A DNA stretch of 64,000 bases from Engraulis encrasicolus (taxonomy: Eukaryota > Chordata > Actinopteri > Clupeiformes > Engraulidae): positions 24,644,067 to 24,708,066 of the forward strand of contig NC_085865.1 in the NCBI RefSeq assembly GCF_034702125.1, in the 5' to 3' direction. This document shows, in pieces, positions 53,090 through 64,000 of this stretch (positions are counted from its first letter, which is position 1; every line of letters begins with the position of its first letter). A model generated the notes under the pieces. That model made no database searches. It was not told the origin of the DNA and saw only the letters and a program-made list of their open reading frames with translations. A program made the translations under genes and the position numbers.

Positions 53090-53178
<89 letters not shown>
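53090..53178. repeat. (GA)n microsatellite, about 43 units
   Basis: A perfect GA run within a wider purine-rich zone (53047-53300). Confidence 0.97.
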
Positions 53179-53181
<3 letters not shown>

Positions 53182-53796
53182 ACAGTGAAGAAGAAAGAAG
53201 GAGAGAGAGGGGGGGAGAGAAAGAGAGAGACAGAAAGAGAGGAGACAGAGAACAACAAAAAGAGAGTGATTGAGGAAGAGCGAGAGAGAACGAGAGCAAC
53301 AGAGAAGCCTTGACTGAAACTTGATCATGGAACCTAACTCCACCACAGCACAGAGCCTTGGGAAGTGTCCTCTTTGATTTCTGATAAATGGCAGGCTACG
53401 AGACAACGCAATGTAACCTGCATGCATTTGAACTTGAAGCCTGTCACGTCTCGCTATTGTGATTGAAGCCTAGCACTAGCACTAGCAGGCTTGTTTTTTT
53501 TGGGCAGACATCTGTGTTGTGGTTCATTTAGTCTTTGCATTGTCATGAGTCCATCTTTTTTCATTCCTGGAGAGTGTGCCAAGAGAATATTATCCCGGGC
53601 AGAAGAGAACAGAACAGTCATTTTCAAATGAGCCCACATCCAGGGGCTTTCTCTTGCTCTCTGTCTCTCTCTCTACCTCCTCTGCTTTCCCAAGAAGAGG
53701 ACAATGGCCCTCCCGTCATTATCCTATCACAGTGGAGCGACTTGGAAAAGCACCAGCCAAGACCCCTCTTCTCCTATGCCCTTCTCCACTCCAATT

Positions 53797-53797
<1 letters not shown>

Positions 53798-53882
<85 letters not shown>
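53798..53882. repeat. (CT)n microsatellite, about 42 units
   Basis: A perfect CT run. CTCCACTCCAATTGCTCTCT occurs before it (53784) and again at 53928, a duplicated flank. Confidence 0.97.
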
Positions 53883-53889
<7 letters not shown>

Positions 53890-54631
53890 CTCTTACTACT
53901 CTGCTCACCCCTTCCTCGCCTCCATCTCCACTCCAATTGCTCTCTCTCTCTCTCTGACTGTCTGCCACTGTGTCTTTTCTCTGTCTCTTCACTAATGATG
54001 TCCATTCCTCTCCTCCCCAGTACAGTATCTCTCCCACTCATTCTGTACCTATCCACTGGTCGTTTTCCCTCACTCCCTTGGCTCTCATTACTCATCTGGC
54101 GTTTACCCCTGTCTGCATTGCTTGCTCCACATTTGCTTGCTCCACATATTTGTATTCAATAGACACTGTGAAACAAACGTCTCATGTCCTTATACGTTGC
54201 ATATCTAAATCTAGTTTAACAAGCTGTAATGGTATAAACTGTAATGCAAGCAATGATACTGTAACTGATGGCTGAGGCCTCCTGAGGAATAAAGTATTTC
54301 CCTCTCCTTTACCCTCTTTTGTGCACTACTACATACATCTCAAAGAATTTATGATTATATGGAATTGCACGAGACAGCAAGACACAGTTTGTGATGAGTT
54401 ATGCTCGATTGTGGTCTATGTTGAAATGATGGAAAATCCAGTTCTCTGACTGCCAAAAGTTGCCATTTTGCGTACTTTGCCAGTGCTGTTCAGGGTCACC
54501 AACCACATGCTATGAGCAGGCCAGATGAAGACAAGGCAATATAAAATACTAGCATTTTTCTCCCATGCATTGATGGTTCTTTCTCTTTTTAACTAAAATA
54601 TCCATTTCTCTATTTTAGTGAACTGTATTTG

Positions 54632-54877
54632 AAGGCTTTATTTGCAAAACGGTGTATCTCCATTTTACAGAATGTTGGGAAATTGATGTTTTTGTATTGG
54701 GCATTCCATTGAAATGCATTGCAAAATGCATTTTAGATAGCTTTAAAAAGTATGCTCTCAAAATATTTGAATGGTAAGAATTCACACAAGGGTGATATGA
54801 CCTCTGAACAGTCATTTCCAATAATAAAATGCAAAAGTAAAAAAAATGGAGATAGACCGTTTTGCAAATAAACCCTT
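54632..54877. mobile_element. short terminal-inverted-repeat MITE
   Basis: The left arm AAGGCTTTATTTGCAAAACG continues GTGTATCTCCATTTT. The right arm is its near-perfect inverse ending AAATAAACCCTT. The TIR is about 35 bp. The flanks show no clear duplication. No coding sequence. Confidence 0.7.
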
Positions 54878-57070
54878 CATTTCTTCCTGTATGTCTGCGA
54901 GGCACTTTCGGGTTAACTGTGCTGTGTTAATGACTTGACATAAAAGGGCGTTTGTGCAGTGCACCCATTGTATTGTTCAGTACAACGAAAGTTTGGAACT
55001 GACTCACTAATCGGAAAACCAGATTTGGCTTGTTAACATCAGAGCACTGAAAAGATGCTGTAAACCCCTAAAGTCAGTTTTACAGCATTGTAGACTTTTT
55101 AATTGCTATGGGGAATTTAGATTAGCAGCAACATTTCAAAGGGGAATTTGTATACCATATACCACTTTCTTTGAAGGCTCAGCATAACACGTATAGTGTT
55201 GATGAGAGATCTAGCGTCTGTACTACAGTAAGTCTGCCAAACTTCTTACCAGTAGGAACATGATCATAACCTGAAACAGCCTTGCACATGTTCGTCTCTG
55301 CTAACACTACATACTCCAGGCACTGAGCATTGAGGCAATTACCAGAGACCTTCCAGTCAACCTGTGTGTGTGCGAGCGTGCAAGGGCAATTAAGCGGTTC
55401 GTTAATATAAATAGATCTCCGTCAGGGAGGGCCTGCCAACTGTCAGCACGGCTCTTCCTCTGGCGAAAGGCAAAAGCAAACACGAGGCACTCCTGCGAGA
55501 CGGCAAACCAACACAGACGACGCCTCTCCCAGGATTCAAGACAGACATTTTGGATTAGCAAGGAGTCAAGTCAAGTAATTCCACCTATTCAGACGCAGAG
55601 CAAAGCAAAAAAAGAGGAGGCCTTGATAAATGGCCCTCTTGTGAGAAGGTCTATTCAAGAGAAGTGAAGAGAAGAGAAGAGAAGAGAAGGGGAGAAGAGA
55701 GGAGAAGGCAGCGAGCGGTAACAGACATGATTGTCAGGGCTAACCGGAAAACAGTTGAACGAGTACCAATGAGACAGACCGGGCGGGAGGACGGCGATCG
55801 TTGACCCACATCAGGTTATATTTGGACGCTATAACCATGTTGTAATACTGTCTGAAGGCTTATCTATGTAAGCTGTTGGGCCATATAAACACAAATTGGG
55901 GATTTCATGTTACATTTTTAAATCATATATCTTGCTGTTTCAACACAAGTGAAGATAAAGATTTATGGTGTGAATTATATATTGGGACTGCAGCCAATTC
56001 AATGAAAGTTTATGACAGAGGAAACTCTATGGTGTCTGAGAACAGACTTTACAGGATTTATTCAACACCATTATCTTGAGTAGGGCTGATGATGAAATAT
56101 TAGTCCATATTGACCAATGGCGATGTTGATTCTTCTCACGATGAGGATTAAGGGGGTGATGAAAGAACCTCGAATAAAAAATCTTCTTATATTGGCTGCA
56201 CGGGTCAGAATCACATGAGAACACTTGTGGTACTGTGCTTTCGACCAATACATGAACACACACAATGGAATGCACAGAATAACAAAAAGTTCACAAATAA
56301 GATAAAGACTGTGGTATAAATCAGCGACTAATAATCATGTGTTTGTCGATTGATCATTGATCACTGAGGTTTATGCTTAGCTCTGTTATGACAGGTGATT
56401 TGTTTAATTGCTCTGCCCAGACTTGTCAACACTGTCACACCGACACACAGCAATTTTTTTGAGCAATGTTGCCAGGCAACAACATGATTGATTCCACATT
56501 TTCTGATGGGATGATTTAAAAAAGTTGTCTGCAGCTGATCCAAGTTCTCTTGATGAAAATGAAATGGTGATAAACAGTCCCCCAGACAACATCTTGCAGT
56601 ATCATTGCCCAGAAACATTGCTTTAAAAAGCGTGTAACATTATCTTAAGGGTCTACGCTCTACGTATATTAGTCAAAACACAGAAGTGACTCATCTCAAA
56701 TGATACAAGCAGCAATGGAGTGTAATGGTGGTGTCCTACTTATGTCTACATATGTCAACACTGTCTGTATCAAAACAATACAAAAACATAGCAATGGCTG
56801 ACAGTGATCTCAAATGACGCAAACAGCAGTGCAGTTCAACGGTGCCCCATTAACCCCTTCACGTGCCAACACTGGATGTACAGGTCTATCAAAATTATCA
56901 AAACATAGCACCATCTATCAGGGCATCTCAAGCATGAGTGCAGTGCAATGCAATGCAATGGTGTACCACTTTCCTTTACATGAACTGCTCTGACTCACCA
57001 CCACACCTGTCCTCCCTGGAAGGGTTAAAAAGTAGGTAGACCACCAGCTAGCAGTGTACGATCATATTAT
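54878..57070. other. intergenic DNA, including one degraded MITE relative
   Basis: 56420-56650 has CACAGCAATTTTTTTGAGC, then AATGTTGCCAGGCAACAAC, and a right side matching the MITE at 24446-24656, so it is a decayed family member. 55360-55600 is a distinctive non-repetitive block without splice-supported coding. No gene was recognised. Confidence 0.45.
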
Positions 57071-57071
57071 G

Positions 57072-57275
<204 letters not shown>

Positions 57276-57419
57276 TGAGTTTTGGCCCTTTCTCCCCTGA
57301 CACATGAAACACATTATTGCCAGAGGTCACAGGGTTAAATCCTTCCACAAAGGCCAGTGTCACACAAACCTATGATGTCACCACTTCAGTAACGGCTGCA
57401 GGGAGTGGGCCAATGTGTT

Positions 57420-57680
57420 TTTGTCTGGATGTGCGCATGTGTGCGTGTGTGTGCGTGTGTGTGTGTGTGTTTCATGAATGTATGGCAGTGGGCCATTCAG
57501 AGTAAGCTCTCTTTCATGCCCTAGAGCCCTTCCGCATGTGTGTGTATGTGTGCTTTTGTAAGACTGTTTTGTGGGCTTTCTGTGTGCGTATGTGTGTGTG
57601 TGTGTGTGCCTTTATACATATGTATATGTGAGCCTGAGCCTTTATGAATGTGTATGTATATTATGTGCCCATGTGCGTGT
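57420..57680. repeat. impure TG-rich region
   Basis: Short TG and TA/TG runs without a gene. Confidence 0.75.
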
Positions 57681-57807
57681 GACCTTCTAGAACAGAGCAT
57701 GGGCCTCTGCCTTTTTTTCTGGAACTTTTTCACATACTACCACAGCCCTGCTAGCAACCCTCTCACATGACAACTTGACCCAGTCCACGATGACATGTTG
57801 CATATAC

Positions 57808-57929
<122 letters not shown>

Positions 57930-58104
57930 GCTATAGTCCTCTGCATCTGTATCGGTCCCTGCCTTTCCTTTGCTCTTGTTCTTTTGTCTGTTGTTTCTCA
58001 AAGGTGGGCCAGGGCCTTGCCGGTTCAGGTTCATATAGCATGAGCAGGGGTGAGTGACACGAATGGATGATGGACTCTTTCTACAGCAGCCCCCTGCACC
58101 CCAA

Positions 58105-58200
58105 CAAACACAGACGCATGCACACATGCGCACACGCGCACACACACACACACACACACACACATGCACACAAATACACACGCGCGCCGCGCGCACAACC
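58105..58200. repeat. impure CA/CG repeat
   Basis: CA units with CGCG interruptions, ending CGCGCGCCGCGCGCAC. Confidence 0.9.
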
Positions 58201-58394
58201 TCCATCACACCGCTCACTCTGCCTTTCTCTGCTGCCTTCACTTTCTTGGCACAGTGCATGTCTCTCGTGAGAAACGGGCCCAAGGCAGAACCCTGGAGCG
58301 TGAGAAAACCACTCCAGCCAGTGAGCCGTTACCCTCCGGTCTGTCTGTCTCTCTCTCTGTGTTTCTCTCTCTCTCCCTCTTTTTCTCTCGTACA

Positions 58395-58905
58395 CTGGTG
58401 ATGGACCATTGCTGCTGGGTCTCTTGCTGAGGGACGAGTGTGCGCTCTCGCCTGCACACATACATCCAGGGCCCCCCACCCTGTAGCTGTCTGTCTTTCT
58501 ATCCCTCTTCCTCTCTCTGTGTCTCCCATACACTTTCTTTCTCCAGCCTGGTGATGGGCCATTGCTGCTGTGTTTCATGATGAGGGAAGTCTGTGCACTC
58601 AGCTGCACATACGTTCATCTAGGGCCCCCCCACTCTGTCTCTGTCAACCTATCCTCCTCACTGTTCTCTCTCTTCCCCCTCTCTCTTTCTCTTGTACTTT
58701 TTCTCTTGGCTGGTGATGGACCATTGATGCTCTGCTGGGTCTCTTGCTTTTACACTGCATTACATAACATACATCACATTACATTTAGGAGACGTTTTTT
58801 CTCCAAATCGACTAACATACGAGCGAAGAGGCTGTGCTCTCGGCAGCCCATATGTATCCAGGGGCCCCCACTCTCTCTCTGCCTGTCTCTCTGACCAGCC
58901 ACGGA
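58395..58905. repeat. tandem repeat, about 155-160 bp units
   Basis: CTGGTGATGGACCATTG-type blocks lie at about 58396, 58550 and 58711. Each is followed by a GCTGGGTCTCTTGC-like block, a TGTGC(G/A)CTC block, an ACATACATCCAGGGCCCCC-like block and a CT-rich tract. The last unit carries an inserted retroelement tail. Confidence 0.75.
58752..58815 (-). mobile_element. SINE/LINE-type 3' tail fragment
   Basis: On the minus strand GTCGATTTGGAGAAAAAACG, then TCTCCTAAATGTAATG, is a diverged copy of the common fish tail (GCTTTGGATAAAAGCGTCTG-like), with ATGT repeats. It sits in the last unit of the 58395-58905 array. Confidence 0.6.
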
Positions 58906-58937
58906 TGGATGTCTCTTCCGCTCCATACAGCCTGAGC

Positions 58938-58941
58938 CTCT

Positions 58942-58972
<31 letters not shown>
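58938..58972. repeat. (TGCC)n tetranucleotide repeat
   Basis: Seven to eight TGCC units. Confidence 0.93.
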
Positions 58973-59628
58973 CTGCTGAGGGAAAATGGCCCCATTGTTT
59001 GTCCACAGCAGAAAACTCCCCTCGACCCCCCACCCCATCCCCAATTCAAAATTATTAGTGGGTATGATTATTATGGCGACCATGCCTGTGGAAAGCGTCC
59101 GCGGTTTCATCATGTTTTTTTTCCATTTGCAGGACAGTGAAACAATAGCAGAATGACAGTTCGGTCAGGGGGTGGAGGGTAACAGCGGGGCTGCTTGACT
59201 GGTTGGCCTTTCGTTTCCCACTGTAGATACTGTACATCGCTAGATGGTTCCAGATGGCGGTTTCTTCTTCCTTTTCTTTCATTACCACTGGGGCGGTATT
59301 GTGACAGGGTCAGAGACTTTCCCAGTGAATGTGAACAAATTGTTGTGTGAATATTAAACCAGGAGCAAGTGTGTGATATGGATAATGCGGCATTCTGTTC
59401 TCCAGACCCAGGAAGACAAAGGGCCCTCGTATTACTTCTCCAAAGGCAAATAGTATTCTTTACCTAACATCTCACCCTGCAGTGGTTCTTAGAAATAACT
59501 GAATTCAAAAACACTCTTGTGATAACAGGTTGTTGATTAATGTGCTGTTTAACCCCTTAGCGCAGAACCTATGTTATAACCTTACTGTCACCAGAATTGT
59601 AATGGCAATGTCTTAATATGTTACTTAA

Positions 59629-60038
59629 AGGGACAGTTTGGTCAATTTCAACATGCAGTTGTATTGCTCACGCTACCCTTGACTTGTCAGTACCTGGTGA
59701 TGCCACATTTTTCGGCTCAGCCCTTTCCAAGATATGAGCAATTCTAATGGGGGCAGCGTTTGTTTACATTTTTAAAAAATGAAACATAGGCCAACTCCAA
59801 ATATTTACCCAAAAGGTACTGCTGTTTGCTAGTTGTCTGCTGATGTTTTATAACCTTTTGGATGTTTTTGGGAATAAATAAAAATGTTTTTTTGAAATGT
59901 AAACAAAGAGCTGCCCCCATTACAATGACCAGGATCTCGGAAACGGCTGAAGAAGAAGAAAAAAAAATCTCAGGCACTGACAAGTCCAGGGTAGTGTGAG
60001 CATTACAACTGCATGTTGAAATTGACCAAACTGTCCCT
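59629..60038. mobile_element. foldback MITE with about 145-bp arms, TTAA target
   Basis: The left arm AGGGACAGTTTGGTCAATTT and the right arm AAATTGACCAAACTGTCCCT are flanked by TTAA at 59625-59628 and 60039-60042. The match continues inward through CAACATGCAGTTGTA, TGACTTGTCAGT and ATGGGGGCAGC to TTTGTTTACATTT, giving arms of about 145 bp around a short loop. No coding sequence. Confidence 0.88.
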
Positions 60039-60162
60039 TTAAGGCGCTCTGTACTGTCATAGCATTTTTTTAATGATGTAGTTGAGTGTTTTCAGCATAT
60101 AGTGAATAGGCCCGCCGGCGACCCCATCCGCAGTACTGCTGATTAATGTCAGTACTTACCAT

Positions 60163-60992
60163 CAGGGCTTCGAACCGGTTCAAGGAACGAAAACGAAAAC
60201 CAGGAACTTTTTGTATTTTACAGGGAACAGAAACGAAACCGGAAACGTTATTATTTTTTATGTTCTGGAACAGGAACACTTATTTAAAAATAATGGTAAC
60301 CGGTTAATACCGGTTAATACCGTTCCTCAAACAAACAAAAAAAGTCATTATTTTCTTGCGCACGTTACCATGACGGCTGAGGTTCACGTCCTGTGTGACA
60401 GCAGACATTCTCTGACTGAATGGAGAGAGAGCTTTAGATTACAAAGTCTTCACTCCACATCTTAATTAAGATAAACCACTGTCATACAAAAGGACAGAGT
60501 TTGCATTGCATTATTGTAAGACATTGCAGGGAAGCGCGTGTAAAGCGCACCGACAATGTTCAGCGTTATTGGGCATCCATGGCCGCTTCAAATATGCACA
60601 AACTCACAATGTCCATCATAGTGCTCCCCGTGACCCAAGTCAGCGTGGAGTGCACATTTTCATCATTGAGGTTTATTCTCTGCTTCTCCGCTTACGTCGT
60701 CCCTGAATGACAAAATTCTGGAGGATATTCTTTTCATCCGCTTGAATAAACAGTTTTTAATGTAGGCTGACTCATTTGCACTTCCGTCTTTCTTGGTTAA
60801 CGTCAGTTAGGCCTATGGGGAGTAATCAGCTGACAGGAACGAAATTAACTGTTCCGGGAACAATATTTTTTAGTTCTAACCGGTTCGGGAACGTCAATTT
60901 ATTGGTGGAACTCAGAACCGGAAACGTTGTAGGCTAATTCTGTTTCTGTTTGGAACGGAACGTTTGGAATAAAATAACGGTTCAAAGCCCTG
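60163..60992 (+). mobile_element. internally deleted hAT transposon with transposase remnant
   Basis: The left end is CAGGGCTTCGAACCGGTTC. The right end in reverse complement is CAGGGCTTTGAACCG. A perfect 8-bp duplication, CTTACCAT, lies at 60155-60162 and 60993-61000. GGAACG/GAACCGG motifs fill both subterminal regions. It is 830 bp long and contains the end of a transposase. Confidence 0.9.
60560..60765 (+). pseudogene. hAT transposase C-terminal (dimerisation) remnant
   Basis: One plus-strand frame reads YWASMAASNMHKL, then VLPVTQVSVECTFSSLRFIL. After a frame change near 60680, another frame reads LNDKILEDILFIRLNK. This is the order of the conserved hAT C-terminal dimerisation domain (VxRxFSxL-type block, then an LxxxxLEDILFIRLN block). 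Catalytic parts are absent, and a frameshift and stops break it. It is a dead transposase fragment, not a host gene. Confidence 0.75.
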
Positions 60993-61229
60993 CTTACCAT
61001 TCCTTGGTACTAGAAATGTTCCACATTAAATAATCCTGCTTATAAACCAAGTCAATGTATAGCTTGGCTGTGTAACACCCATGTGATGGTAAGCTACATC
61101 ATCTGGTTTATAAACCAAGGCGTCAATTTAATAACTTGGCAACCTAACACTAATACTGTATGTAGGGAAGAGGCTATTCCTCTTGCTTTTGTACACGGGG
61201 AAGTGTACAAGCCATCCATACATTCATCT

Positions 61230-61301
61230 ATTCCATCCATCCATCCATCCATCCATCCATCCATCCATCCATCCATCCATCCATCCATCCATCCATCCAT
61301 C
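61230..61301. repeat. (CCAT)n tetranucleotide repeat, about 17 units
   Basis: Perfect CCAT units. Confidence 0.98.
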
Positions 61302-61546
61302 ACTGAATAAATGGATACATTGTGCTTCCATTAACTTGTTTAAATTGTACTCTTCTGGTTGAGTTCATCCTTCACTGTTCAGCTGTTCCATGACAGGGTT
61401 CTGGCCAAGCTCAGAGGAAATGAGGAGAGCTCCAGTAAATGACATTTATCTTTCAGCTGCAAGTTGGCAAAGGGAAGCCAAAACTGAGGCCCTGTCTATT
61501 ACGGCACACGTGCAGAGGTAAACAATAACACACAGCTGCACGTCTA

Positions 61547-61895
<349 letters not shown>

Positions 61896-62362
61896 CAGTT
61901 GACAAATGTTCCCCCCTTCTCACATGTGTTTCAAACAGAATGGCTCTGTTGGCCATGAAGACAAAACATTGTTCTGTCATTATTAGTGGTGAAACGAAAC
62001 GACCACAGTCAAATATGGAAAAAATATCCTCAATTTCTACAAAGTCCACAACACTGTAAACACCCCAAACATCATACCAAACTGGGGATTTATCACTCGA
62101 AAAAGTGAAAAGTTTTTTTCCCCCGCTTACAGTAAACATTGGTGAGTGTGTGTTTCTATTTCTCAAGTCTCACGAGTCATGCCCTGTCGCACCAGCAAAT
62201 TACAAAATAAGAAGCAGCATTTTGTAACTGAAACCAAGGCACAGAATAACGACTCCAAGAGTATTCCTGTGCGCATGTAAACAAAAAACCTCCCACATAC
62301 ACACACACATACACACACACATGCACACGCGCGCGCGCGCACACACTCACACGCACGCACAC
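61896..62362. other. intergenic DNA with a CA/CG tract
   Basis: No gene. An impure CA/CGCG tract lies at 62297-62362. Confidence 0.5.
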
Positions 62363-63162
<800 letters not shown>

Positions 63163-63287
63163 AGCCATTCTACACACTCTTGGTAACAAACCCCTTTGTA
63201 AGCCTTGCTTTTTTAACTAGCAGACATTTAGGGGCTATGAAAAGCACTTCTGTGATTCACATCTACATTAAACCAGAATAGGGCAGA

Positions 63288-63468
<181 letters not shown>

Positions 63469-63640
63469 GGGATGAGTATTTCCTACATTTCTGACTGAGG
63501 AAAATGTTTGTGGGAGCGCATGTGTGTGTATGTATGCTGTGACTGTTGTATGTGTGTTGGGGGGGTTGACGGTAGGGGATGCAACAGATCACTGTGAGAA
63601 TGTTCACCCCTTGTCACTGCTTCCTCTTTCCCCCCACAAC

Positions 63641-63712
63641 CACACACACACACACACAGACACACACACAGACACAGACACACACACACAGACACACAGA
63701 CACACACACACT
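63641..63712. repeat. (CA)n/(CAGACA)n repeat
   Basis: CA units with regular CAGACA interruptions. Confidence 0.93.
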
Positions 63713-64000
63713 CCGACACCGTCTCCATGGTTTCCCATCTATGCTGGTGAATAATTAGGCGTCCTCTCCTCTCCCCTCATCTCATTTGCATCACAAGATG
63801 AGCAATCGTGGCGCCCCTCGCTCGCTCTCTCACTCACTCTCTCACTCACTCACTCACTCACAAGACCCTCCACTCTTCCAGAGTTCCAGAGTCCGTTTCC
63901 TTAGCCACTAGCTGTCCTTAGCACGAGCGGCACTTGCTTATGCTAAGTGAAAACACCCCCTTTTCTACCCCCCACCCCCAATCTACCCTTTTCTCTTTTC
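63713..64000. other. window end, no recognised gene
   Basis: Contains a (CTCA)n run at 63822-63860 and C-rich, CT-rich DNA. Nothing else was recognised. Confidence 0.5.

Noticed and set aside
52474..53427. 317-codon minus-strand frame
   Set aside because: Its middle is a translated GA/CT array and poly-purine tract, and the rest shows no domain. The length comes from low-complexity DNA.
61232..61300. Telomere- or centromere-type satellite
   Set aside because: (CCAT)n is a simple tetranucleotide repeat of about 17 units. No TTAGGG arrays occur in the window.

Overview
The window looks like nuclear DNA from a ray-finned (teleost-type) fish. It carries one vertebrate multi-exon gene with canonical GT-AG introns. 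The rest is dense in dinucleotide microsatellites, tRNA-derived SINEs with fish-type 3' tails, a CR1/L2-like LINE, and cut-and-paste transposon remnants (hAT, TTAA-target and Harbinger types) with readable target-site duplications. Nothing looks bacterial, viral or organellar. The species cannot be named from the sequence alone.

Gene content is confined to the left 10.5 kb. The minus strand holds the 5' part of a long-isoform Asef-family Rho guanine-nucleotide exchange factor, most likely arhgef4. Four coding exons can be joined in frame: 10455-10387 (start ATG, 23 codons, hydrophobic N-terminus), 9501-4780 (one 4,722-bp exon, 1,574 codons, low-complexity and phosphosite-rich), 2146-1865 (94 codons, with the DDLW segment shared with ARHGEF4) and 253-124 (with the SFSQSTPIGLD motif shared by ARHGEF4 and SPATA13). 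The gene runs off the left edge, so the APC-binding remainder, SH3, DH and PH domains are not in this window. The first three coding exons are phase 0 at both internal junctions, and the fourth ends in phase 1.

From about 10.5 to 64 kb I find no convincing protein-coding host gene. This stretch is upstream or intergenic DNA. It holds a 3.2-kb hAT-like element with LINE material nested in it (14833-17987); several diverged tandem arrays (20.36-21.18, 23.79-24.2, 27.1-28.1, 44.1-47.1, 51.1-52.05 and 58.4-58.9 kb); TTAA-flanked elements (31.33, 37.55, 39.78 and 59.63 kb); Harbinger-like elements (35.62 and 44.72 kb); and further hAT-like elements (10.81, 20.05, 50.46, 60.16 and 62.36 kb). Very long (CA)n, (GA)n and (GAAA)n arrays fill much of the remainder. 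They account for nearly all the long open frames with monotonous Cys/Val, His/Thr, Ser/Leu or Arg/Glu composition, which are not genes.

I found no new multi-gene system. The observations most worth following are: the 23-codon first exon, which would give a Rho GEF a hydrophobic N-terminus; a 1.5-kb foldback element carrying an inverted pair of tRNA-promoter-like segments, which interrupts a 459-bp tandem array; and nested insertions whose order can be read from the sequence. All boundaries come from reading by eye. No search or alignment was run.
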